Assembly (NCBI GenBank): GCA_949358305.1
Contig: OX442316.1
Location: 11,656,001 to 11,720,000, forward strand
Length of the DNA: 64,000 nt
Reading direction: 5' to 3'
DNA from: Strigamia acuminata
Lineage: Eukaryota; Arthropoda; Chilopoda; Geophilomorpha; Linotaeniidae
The first letter of the stretch is position 1, and every line of letters begins with the position of its first letter. The position numbers and the translations under genes were made by a program. The notes under the pieces were generated by a model, which saw only the letters and a list, made by a program, of their open reading frames with translations, did not search any database and was not told the DNA's origin. Shown here piece by piece: positions 22,671 through 32,975 of the stretch.

Positions 22671-22853
22671 CTGAAACGCATGTAGCGACGACGTGCATAA
22701 CATCCCCAGTGATTGCCGAAAATTCGATGAAACGTACTGCATAATTTAAAATTCGATGAAACGACCCCCGTTTTCTCAAATTTCAAAAAATGTGAAAAAA
22801 TGAAAATTCGATGAAACGGGATTCGATGAAGTGACCCGACCCGTGTAAAAGGG

Positions 22854-25125
22854 GTTGGAACGTGAGCGCTGCAACGTCACTTCCTGATCTGCGTGTGTGC
22901 TTGACCGCTGGTGAAGATTTATGTTAAGGAATAAATCCATCGGTTAAGTGTGAATAAGTACCAATCGGCTTCCTTGACTAAAAAAAATATCGTGATTATT
23001 TTTCTAAGACACTGGATATTATCTTAAGGGATATTGTCTTACTGACCAGACTAAAAAAAATAAAGTTGCGGTCAGGATATTTGCTGAACACAACTCGTTT
23101 AAGAGCAAACATCTTTCTTCTACTGTCGTCGTCTTTTTCTCCTCCTCTCATGCGATCTTATCAGATGATTTCTCGAGCTAATCAAATTGCTCAGAGGTAC
23201 AAATAGAAGTGTCCTTATTCTCTGGAGGATATTATAAATACATTTGAGCTTAATGACTTAAACTTGGCTTAAATTCATTGTAAATTAATTAACTTTTTGG
23301 GGAGATGATTAAGTTGCAAATGAATTTGAATTCTGATGGTATCAATAGGGTCGACCAATCATGTTTTAAAGCTGTTAGGTCAGATTAACACATGTGTTAG
23401 TTAAAATATATTTTTATTTAATGGCATGTGATGTCTGGCCTTCAATCATTGATGTCTCCAGAGGGAAATGTAATATTGCAAAATTGATTTAGAATTCTCT
23501 TTCCCTTTTGGCTCTCTTCCATTGGCATTGCATGTGATGGGCGCAGGTGTAAAATGAAGGTGCTTACATCTGCATGATGTTCAGTTGGTCATTGAAAGAA
23601 AAACGTTTTAGAGGTTGCCTGTTTACACAGATGTTAACAACTTTTACAAGACTCAAGTTTTTTGTCTTCAAATTAAATTTGTAGGGTTTTCTTCCATCAA
23701 TCCAAAAACTTGTTTGTCATGCAAGGGGAAAATTAATTGAATTGATGAGCACAGGAATTGACAAAGTCATTATCCATACTTTGCTCACACCTTTTCCTTG
23801 TTTGAAAATGCATTCGCGATGAGGGATCGATACATATTAATAATAAAGAAAAAATGTTTGCACTAGTTTTTGAAGTTTGGAACATGTTTTTGACGTTTAA
23901 TCAGTTCTGTATTATTAATAGAGCTATGCGTGAGAAGCCTGTGTCAAAACTGGGAGAAATTTTGGTTTTTATGTATGAGAAGTTTGCAGTGAAATTGAAG
24001 CTAGGGTTGCATTTACACCCTATGTATATGCGGAATATTGAATATTTGACAGCGAATACATGGTTTTTAGAAATAATAACAGGTAATGACACTTTTCGCT
24101 TGTGGTCAATAAACAATTTTAAACAAATTGAGTTTTTGGATGCAGAAAATGGAATTTAGTGATTGAGTTTTGCTTCAAGATACTGGGCGGAGTGTTAAAA
24201 CTGGTGAGTTTTAAAAAAGAGTTGTGTTGTGGTGAAGCAAATCCCGAAGGGGTAACTAGACTTGTTTAAGTGTTTTTATCGTGTTTTATTATTGATTGTT
24301 GGATTTATAAAGTGTTTTTTTTATGTATTTTATTGGATTTGTCATCATATCTTATATTGAATTATTTGATGAAGATATTGGAGTGTTCTTGTACTTGGAT
24401 TGCACCGATGGAAAGTGGATGTAGATTGGATTGTGTTGTTGTCCAGAAAGTGACCAGTCGATTGCAAGGAATTAGCATGAATGTTTATTATCAAGAAAGT
24501 ACAGGTGGCGCCACACACGTTCTCGCAACGTCGCGTTCCCGCGACGTGCATCATGCGCGTCACAAATAAACAACAAATGACAATGTAAAGAATTGGAGTG
24601 CGAAACACTCCAGATATTTTGTTTTTTGATTTATTTTAGATTTAATGTGTTTTTAGTGATATAATTCACTTGACTGTTTAATTTGGCAATTTTGGATTGG
24701 GTTTTGATTTGATTGTGTGTTTATTTAGTTAAATTTTGAATTTATTTGTGATTGCCTTAGGGCCAGTTTGCTGATCCGTTGGTCACATGATAATGTGAAT
24801 GTGGGGATTAAAACTCCCCTCTTTTCTCACCTTTTTTACATCTTTTGTTTAAGAATAAAAATACAGTAGTTTTTACCTTGTCAACCTGTTTGCATCATGT
24901 CAACTTCTTTGCAGTTTAAACCCTTTTTTTTTGCAATTTTGAGAGTTTGAAGAACTATATTGATTTAGTTTTCTGATCCATGTCATGTTAAGTTGAGAAT
25001 TAATACGGAGACTACTTTGATCGTGATGTGTTAACGCTAAACTTAGTATTAGCCTGAATACATAATATTGAAAAGTTTAGCATGACAGGTCGAATAACTG
25101 AATACAATAACCAAAAGGTTATACA
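22854..25125. other. Stretch without recognised genes
   Basis: Open frames at 23854-24159 and 24270-24569 have no recognisable motif or splice context. The sequence is T- and G-rich on the plus strand, compatible with intron. Confidence 0.4.
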
Positions 25126-25205
25126 GTTGAAAATCGATATCTCAATTATAATTAACATTAATTATCCATTTCTACTTTGAATGCACCTATTGTGAACAGT
25201 GGTGG
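25126..25205 (+). repeat. Dispersed repeat, copy 1 of a direct pair
   Basis: About 80 bp. It shares AATGCACCTATTGTG, an AAAATCGATAT-type block and most of the positions between them with 27437-27515, in the same orientation. Confidence 0.65.
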
Positions 25206-25238
25206 ATTATTTCTAGCTTTATTGATGGGAAAACCAGA

Positions 25239-26658
25239 CTGAAGTTGGCACCACATTCACGTTCGTCTTAATTAAAGGTAGAACAAATTCTGTTTTACCA
25301 TGGATTTCAATGGTTTTTACACTAAAAGAAAGAGGACATGTTCTTCTATAAATCTTCCAAAGCACAAGTCTTTACTTCATAGTTTTCAAATGGCAAGCAC
25401 ATTTGTTTCTCACTTCGTTCAACTGCAACGCAGTCTTGCTAGACAAGTCGCCATCAGCATGTCGATCGAGCTGGCCTGATGAACGAACGAGCCAGTCTGA
25501 ATATCATTTCTTTTGTTTTAAAAACTAAAGTTATTTATGGTCAACTACAGGTTGAAAGTACGCCATCACATTCATTAGGTGAATTCAATCTTAAATGGAT
25601 TTTAAAAATCATGATTTTCTTGATTTTCAGAAAACAAGCAAATTGGATTTTAACTTTGAATGACTTTAAATTTTCATAAAATCCAACTTGTACACATGCA
25701 CAATTTAAACTATTGGATCAACTTCATGCTTTTCAGTTAATTGTTATTGTATCAAACAACAGGAAAAATCAGACAAAAAAGATTTGAACACAATCGGGAG
25801 CATTTGAGCGCTCAAACGCAGCCAAAAAAAATCAGATTCCCGTTCTGACTCTTGTTTTGGGAAACGAAATACATCTGGACGCATTTGAGCGCTCAAACAG
25901 TGCCAAAATATTGCGGATTCCCGTTCTGACTCATGTGAAATACACCCGGCTGCATTTGAGCGCTCAAATGCGGTCGTCAAAAAAATAGCAGATTCCTGTT
26001 CTGACCCATGTCTCAGGAAACGAAATACATCCGGCGGCAATTTGAGTGCTCAAACGGGGCCAAAAATCGTGGATTCCTGTTCTTAGTCATGTTCCAGGAA
26101 ACGAAATACAACCAGCTGCATTCGAGTGCTCAAATGCAGCCGAAAAATAGCGGTTCCGTCTAGAAAATACATACACAATCGATACCAATTTCTACTTCAG
26201 AACCATGTAGAAATCAACCTGCTGTCATTTATTATTCGTTGAGAAGTTTTGTTGCATGATTGTTAAATGTTAAATTGTTATAACGCAAGCGAAAAACAAA
26301 GTGCTTAGATCATTCTGTGGAAATCAAGATGGAAATCAAGAAAAGCAACCCTGCATGTGGATTTTCAGAAATCCGATTTTCTAAAAATCCTATTTTTATT
26401 TGATGACGTAAAAATCATTACAGTATTTCCTGTCTCCAGAAATCAAAGAAATTTTTTTAAGATTGAATGCACATGTTGATTTTATACAAGTTTTTGTTGT
26501 GGATTTTTTAAGTGGTTGTCATTTGAAAACTATCAGAGGTAAATAAAAACATGTCCTATTTCTTTTGGTGTAAAAACCATTAAATTCCATGATAAAATAG
26601 AATTTGGGATTTGTTCTATTATTAATTAGGGCGAATCTGAATGTGGTGCCAACTTCAG
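25239..26658. mobile_element. Element with long inverted arms around a palindromic minisatellite
   Basis: Arms of roughly 150-170 bp, 25239 to about 25412 and about 26511 to 26658, are inverted copies. The outer 20 bp (CTGAAGTTGGCACCACATTC at 25239-25258) is exact and inner parts are diverged. There is no transposase ORF inside. The ends beyond the exact 20-mer are only partly similar, so the true termini are uncertain. Confidence 0.65.
25800..26165. repeat. Minisatellite with a palindromic core, five units of 71-85 bp
   Basis: Units start at 25800, 25881, 25952, 26037 and 26118. Each begins with GCATTTGAGCGCTCAAA or a variant, whose TTTGAGCGCTCAAA is a perfect 14-bp palindrome in the first three units. 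It continues with GATTCCCGTTCTGACTCATG-like and AAACGAAATACA blocks. Minus-strand open frames here are only by-products of the period. Confidence 0.85.
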
Positions 26659-27436
26659 CCTGGTACTGGGAAATACTCTTCATGCCAATACAATAGAGAA
26701 AAAATATTTTTATAAGAATTGTCAAAAAAATATTAATTTTTCTCTTGATTAGTACACAACATGCCCATAAAATCAGAATTTACTAGCAAGCAGTAAGCCA
26801 GGTACTACTTATTTTTGCAGTATGAAATTTGTCACCAAATGGGAAAAATGAAAAATTTAAAAGCTATGTGCAAACCTGGCTCGAGCTTAGAACATAATTG
26901 CAATAGTTTGCATCATATTACATTTACCACAAGTTTCTCCTTTAGCACATAATGCCACACAGTAGGGTTTGAATTGGTGTTTAGCATGCGTTCCTTACAA
27001 AAATTAATGAATGGAAGGATAGTTTTGGCTATGTCACTTCAGTTTGCAGGTGTCATGAAGGAATTTGAATTAAAATGCTCATTCTATTTTAGTTTTAAAT
27101 TTTTTTGGTCTTGGAAAGTATCATTTATTTGTTATTGATTGAATTAATATTTTGCTTCATTACTTTTGTTTTGTTTAATTCGATTTCGAATAATCAACGT
27201 GCAATTTGATTTTTCTTGATTTTAGCATTGATTTTCAGCCTGGGTTTCATTAGATCGATGGTACGGTTGTTCTTTAATTTGCAATCAAGTTCAAATTAAA
27301 TTCTGATTACCTCAAACAAGTCATATTTTAACTCGGATCCATTGATTTGACAGAAAAATGTAGTAATCAAACGACTTATAAATTTGACCAAATCAAGACT
27401 CATTTCTGGTCGTCTTTCCAACATTCTTAATATCCA

Positions 27437-27515
27437 AGTTAAAAATCGATATATCAATTATAAATCATATTAATATTCCATTTCTACTTCGAATGCACCT
27501 ATTGTGCACGGTGGT
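27437..27515 (+). repeat. Dispersed repeat, copy 2 of a direct pair
   Basis: Partner of 25126-25205, roughly 85% identical by eye. The pair brackets the inverted-arm structure at 25239-26658, but with a 780-bp gap on the right. Confidence 0.65.
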
Positions 27516-30500
27516 GTTTTCAATTTCCTCAATTTTTAAGCTGGAAATCATTTTGACTATTGACGTGTTAAGTTCTCTGGGAAGATCCAGTGAGTCACTA
27601 ATTGAACAGCAAATATTTCTTCCTGCAAACTCTCATCACAACAGCCGCTCGTTAAATTTTCTGCACGCTATAAAGTCGAATAATTTTTCCGCTAATCTTA
27701 TGCGTTAGATTTGATCACATGATTTGAATAATCACGTTTACATCGACGTGAAGTGACAGGAAATTCATGTGCGAAATGCTGCAGGTGAATTCTGACGCCT
27801 TCGAGTTAATTGAAAATTTCCAATTTGTTCAAGTGTGTGTGTTTGTGTGTATGTAGTTTCTTCTTCGCTTGTTTGCCTCGTCTCGATGTAAACTAACTTC
27901 AGCCTTACTTCACACGTACGCGATAACGCGTGCATCGTGCACAATTGATGCGCTGCATCGCTGGGATAAATGTGACTCCTCATGCAGCATCAAGTGTGCA
28001 TTGGTCAATACGCTGTACCGCACAACGTAAATGCATCAGGTAACCTCAATTTAAGAAAATAATTCCGAAAATTAGTGCAGACATCGACTCGAGGTATGAC
28101 GTTGACTATTTTGTTTTTAATCTCATAAAACTGATGATGGAAGCAGTTTAAAACATGTTCCACTTTACTGTAGTTAGTTAATGGATTGATGACGGCAAAG
28201 TGACCAAGCATGAGGACAACAGCATGCTCTTTAGTGCGCATGTGCTGGTGCTATCCATTAAAGGCCTTTATGGCTTGCTGTGTGTACATGAGTGCATGTT
28301 TCTATCACATTAGCCGAGGCTCTAAGTTCGATTTAGAGCAAGGTATTGAATAGAATGGATTGAAAACGTTGACAGTTTTTCTTTTTCGTCTATTTCTTTT
28401 TTTTTTGTCCTATTTTCTGAGTGGCAATCTTTTTCTGTGTCACTATCGGGGGCGTATAAGAAGTGTTTCACTTCCAGAAAGCCCCGATCATGCTAGGATT
28501 TTCTCTAGTTTGAAAAAGGAATTGTGCTTATGTGACAGGTTTGATTGCTTTTTCCCCAAATCCGCCCATTGACTTAGGTATATTGCAATGTTATTAATTG
28601 AAAAGTTATTAATCGATTCCGTTTCACTCGGCTTGGCACAGGCGCAGGCAGTGTTCATGGTTTTTGAATGGATTTTTGTTTTTCTTTTTTTTTTTCCGAC
28701 TGTCACGATAAAATTTTCATAGATGTTCTTAGGTCTAAATTGAAGTTGCACTTATATTTTTTTCTGTTCTTTTAGCGTGTTAGGAACAAAAAGCATTTGC
28801 AGAAACTGGGCGGAAACATGGAATTTTCTGGCAGAATTCACCGAGGTTTAAATTGAAGGCTAAGAGTGAAGCAATTTGTGGAAAAAGAAGGCAAAATGGT
28901 GAATTTTTTGTGTTATGGGTTTATACTTCTAAAATACAAAGCCGAAGAAACTTATTGCAAAAGATGTTGCATAAATGGTCGTCATCGTATATCCTTAACC
29001 TCTCTATCCCCCTAGAGGTGCTTGCAAATCGAGAAGTGTGGTTGCCAATAAATATTTTAAGTGAAAGAAATGGACGAATTGATGCGGTAAATCAAATAAC
29101 CAGATGCGACTGGGAAAGTACAACGAGCGGGTCCAGATCTGGATTGAATTTGTTGAAAAATAAAAAGACGGAACTGAGTTGACAACGTACTAGAACCAGT
29201 ATCGTTTCGGAGTTAGTTTAATTTGATAATCAAAACATATTTGTTTTTATTGGCGATTTTAATGGGCTGTTTCTGCGGACGAGCTTACAGTTTACAACTT
29301 TTGCACATGCGCGAGGAATTTTTAATTTAAGCCCGTTTTGAAAACAACACGCAACTCGAAATGTTGATTTACAGACTAACACAACAACTAAGCTTTAAAT
29401 TTGATGATTCAGTATTCTGTTTGTTGTGGCGATGCAGTAAGGCTGATGAATATTTTTTGCAAATAAATAAAATTACTGCACCGCATTGCATCGCAGACCG
29501 ATGAAAACTTAAAATCGGAAAAACCGTATTGGAATATTTAAATAATAGCATACGCGACATCAAGTCGAGATTTAATCAAATTAACTAGTTTTGTGAATTA
29601 AGCCTCGCGAATTATCCCCGAACTTAGAGCAATGCAAAATTACATTTTGTTTGCTGAATTGGAAGCAGTGAACCGCTCAACTTTAAAAATCGACTGTAGA
29701 GAGGGGTGTATTAAAGGTGACATCACCTTTGCCTGCTCTTGCCTTCATTCAACAGATGACCGAATGAAAAATACAGACGACTGTCATCTTGGTTAGCTAC
29801 TCCGACGTAATAAATTAACTTTCGTTGAATTAGGGCGACCTATGTTTCCGAGGTAAGCACCTGTGTGAATAGTTGAAATGCGTATTTAAAGGAAGGGGAA
29901 AAAAATCTTCATTCAGGATGTCAATCAATATTTTAGAGGAGGAGGAGGCGGAGGGTTGATGAACGTTTTTATGTAGGGGAAAAGCTGATGGGTTTTGTTT
30001 CTAATAGCTTGAAGTGTTTAGCATGTAGAGAAACCGTTGGGAATGTGCCTCGTGTTGTGATGAGTGGTGAATGATAAAATGAGGTTGCTTAGGAGCGGTG
30101 CCTTTCTGCACAATCTCGTTGTGTGGACGAAGAAATGCGCGGTTTAATTTTAGCTCTGGTGCATATAAGAAGTGAAGCTCATAAACACGTTCTTTATTTC
30201 CAGGCTTATCAGATAGTCACGAGACTGCGTGTAGGTTAACACTTGTGTCGGTTGTGTACATTCAAAATTTATAATTTAATCTACACAAAATGTGCAGTTT
30301 TGTTTTATTTTCGGGAATACACAAGAGTCCGTGCTCGTCTTTGATTTGATCATTACGTTTCCTTTACTTTTTTTGCGACGCCATCTAGTTATTTAATTGA
30401 ACAACCAGGCTTCCAATTTGATTGTTTATACGAACACCAGGCCTTGTGATTGTGCTTGTGTTGGCGCCTTGTCTGGAATTAAATGAAATGATTCGTTCAG

Positions 30501-31206
30501 AATGTGGTTAAATGTTGTTAAATTGTTAGCGCCCTTGTGTTTGGCACAAAATGAACAATGGGTTGGACTTGTCCATTGGAATTGTTTTTTGAGGTTTTTT
30601 CAGTAGGTGTATCGGCTGGTGCAACAAGGGTGGAGTCAGTCACGCATTTGTTATTGGATTTATCGGTGACAAAACTCGGGAGGAGGCACTTTATTTTATC
30701 TACGATAAACGAACTGAAGTTAATAAATAATCACGGTGAAATTGAAAGTTGTTTCAATTTGATTAAACGTAGTGGAAGCACCTGTTTATTACCACACATC
30801 CAACTTAATTGATGGTCAGTGTGTTTTTTTGTGTTGTCTAAAATAGAAAATCAGTTAAAGGAGACCTCTGCGTGAGGTTGGGCTTCGAGGGCATCTTAAC
30901 TCTGGCTGGGTGCTATGGGTGACTGGGGTAATTTCTTAGTCCAGGATGGTATTTTGTAAATGAATTTAGGTGGGAGAAATTCTCTCTCTGGAGGATGGTC
31001 TAAATACGTTTTCATTTATCTCATTAGCTGACTCGCTTTTCTGTATTAATTGGAGTCATTTCTTAATGCGGGTAGTAGCTTGTAATTGCAAGTGAATACA
31101 AATCACTTCAAATGTGGCATATGGGTTGGAAAAGACGTTGAAAATTGCAAATGGCAAAAGGAAAAACAGCAGCGAGGAATCTGCTAATAATCAATTAATT
31201 TATTTA
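27516..31206. other. Stretch without recognised genes
   Basis: AT-rich, T- and G-biased on the plus strand, with short unrecognised ORFs (for example 28853-29182). It has a (GT)n-like patch near 27831-27852 and a GAGGAGGAGG run at about 29937. Probably intronic or intergenic. Confidence 0.4.
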
Positions 31207-31513
31207 TTATTGTTACGAAGTCGGATGTTTATTATTTTCATTTGGAAGGTAACGGATCGGTCACCACGGTGACATGGACCCCTATAAATAGCTGACAGTC
31301 AATGTATTACCAACACCCGCCATTTTTTTTATTTATTGTGTTCGAAAATCGAAAAACAACGGAAACTTAGTTTTAGCCCGTTTCGTTTTCTATTCTCGAA
31401 GTATCTAATGATAATATTTGAAAGTCTGGATTTGACTACTCACCTGTAATTATGTTTTCTCACCAAGCGCACGATCACCTTCTATGCCAATCACTGGCAA
31501 GCAATAACATTAT
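31207..31513 (+). mobile_element. Probable solo LTR (gypsy-like ends)
   Basis: Segment 31211-31509 starts TGTTAC and ends AATAACA (inverted TGTTA/TAACA). It is flanked by TTAT at 31207-31210 and 31510-31513, a 4-bp duplication like that of many gypsy-group elements. A textbook TATA box (TATAAATA, 31283-31290) lies inside, in line with an LTR promoter. There is no internal domain or second LTR. Short flanking matches in AT-rich DNA can be chance. Confidence 0.55.
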
Positions 31514-32785
31514 TTTTGGCCACACTTTAAAAAAAAAATTGGTCGACAATAATATTTGGATTGCTTTGTAAACTTCACAAGGTACACACGATGTTCATTA
31601 TACTAATGTTAAACCATTGGCGAGATTTGTTTGGCCTGCGGAGACTCCCAATAGAAAATGTTGAAACTTGAGCAAAGTTTAACTAAATTTCTGTTAGCAG
31701 AGCAAACTTTGGAGTAAATCATTACTTAGGAGCTAATAAATTACTCGAAAATGCGCAATGTACATCTTATCAAAGTCTAAAAGCGCTATTGAATACTCAA
31801 CTAATGTATTGAGGCGGAAGTTGAAGTTGAGTGCTATGATAATCACCATTCTGTGGCAATAGCGCATTATATACATGACTTAGTTTTATATTAGCTGCCT
31901 GTTTGTTTTCTCTGCTGCTACCAGGCTCGAGCATGTTGGTAATGGCAGAGTCATTACCACACAGTCTACTCTTGTTACCCACTAATAGCTTGACTTTACC
32001 CTTGACTGAAGTAATGAATCCAAAGGACGTGACCCGTATCTTGTATGAGAGATTTCGTGCTGCATCTTATCGGATTGATGCCCTAATGTTACGACTGGCG
32101 ACTTGTATAAAAACGAAGTCGGGATTAAACTATTAGCTTTTAAGATCGTGTTATAGCGATGAGTGCTGCGCTAATGTAAAGTAATGGTAAAGAAATCATT
32201 TTCCCGCGATTTGGTGGCGCTGAAACATGTTGGAGTTAACCCAATTCGGATTGAATTGTTCGTAATGAAAAATGATTCGAATTTAAGTCGTTTTGAAGCT
32301 TGTTCGTGCCACTCGGAGGTATAGAAAGCTGCATGCACATTTTGTCCCGAGGTGCATTCTGCAATGCAATTTGTTGTTTTCAAACTGCTTAGCGAGACTT
32401 AAATCAAATTTAAATCACATCAATCTCGTTTACTTTTATGGTAATATTTTTTTCAGATTTACAAAATAGATTGTCTAAATTTTATTCAATTTTTTTTCAT
32501 TCAATTTTTACTGTAAGATGTCGTTCTAGTTTTATATCCTTATTTGTTACGCTTGCTGGGGCATTGATGATTAGCATAGCACTAAGTGATATTACAGGTG
32601 ATCCTTGCTTAATACTGGTTTGCACAAATTTGTACACATAATATACATATTTATGCGAAATGCTACACATTTTGGAACGCTAAATATTGTAAAATATAAT
32701 TTTGAACCATGTGGTTGATGCGATTTAACATTTAACATCTTTTGTTGACTGCTTCTGCTACGTGTTTTATCGTTGATTCTGGACA

Positions 32786-32975
32786 TGAGAATCTCGTTTT
32801 AACACGAGACGACATAACTTGTGATGCAAGATAGCACAAGTATTATCACGAGATTCTTGTTGTCAAAAATTATTGAATATATTGAAACGCGATGAAGCTC
32901 GTTTCAAGGCTCTCCAAAGGTCGTGCTGTTTGACAGATTTGACACGAGATTAAATCTCGTAACACGGCCTAACAC
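32786..32975. repeat. Cluster of ACGAGA/TCTCGT inverted motifs
   Basis: Several short stems: TCTCGT...ACGAGA near 32793-32811, AGAATCTCG against CGAGATTCT about 45 nt later, ACTTGTG...CACAAGT between them, and the near-palindrome ACGAGATTAAATCTCGT near 32944. Looks like a decayed fold-back element. Confidence 0.45.

Larger units (their letters stand above)
21909..22853 (-). mobile_element. TIR element carrying a captured cysteine-rich gene fragment
   Basis: The perfect 35-bp inverted ends 21921-21955 and 22806-22840 contain TTCATCGAA twice each. The nonamer recurs inside both ends (21996-22004, 22723-22731, 22752-22760). Flanking TGTAAAAGGG at 21909-21918 and 22844-22853 looks like a 10-bp target duplication (9 or 8 bp also possible), giving an element of about 925 bp. 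The interior is GC-rich and holds part of an array of papilin-like cassettes on the minus strand instead of a transposase. TSD length would fit Mutator-like or hAT-like transposases; I cannot decide. Organisation resembles Pack-type elements. Confidence 0.75.

Noticed and set aside
22178-22786. 202-codon minus-strand ORF and several plus-strand ORFs over the cassette array
   Set aside because: They are out-of-frame readings of the GC-rich cassette DNA. Only the frame with the regular Cys pattern is meaningful.
23854-24569. Two plus-strand ORFs of about 100 codons
   Set aside because: No recognisable motif, biased composition and no splice signals at sensible places.
25744-26040. 98-codon minus-strand ORF with a repeated motif
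   Set aside because: It is created by the minisatellite period. There is no start or splice context and the unit length is not always a multiple of three.
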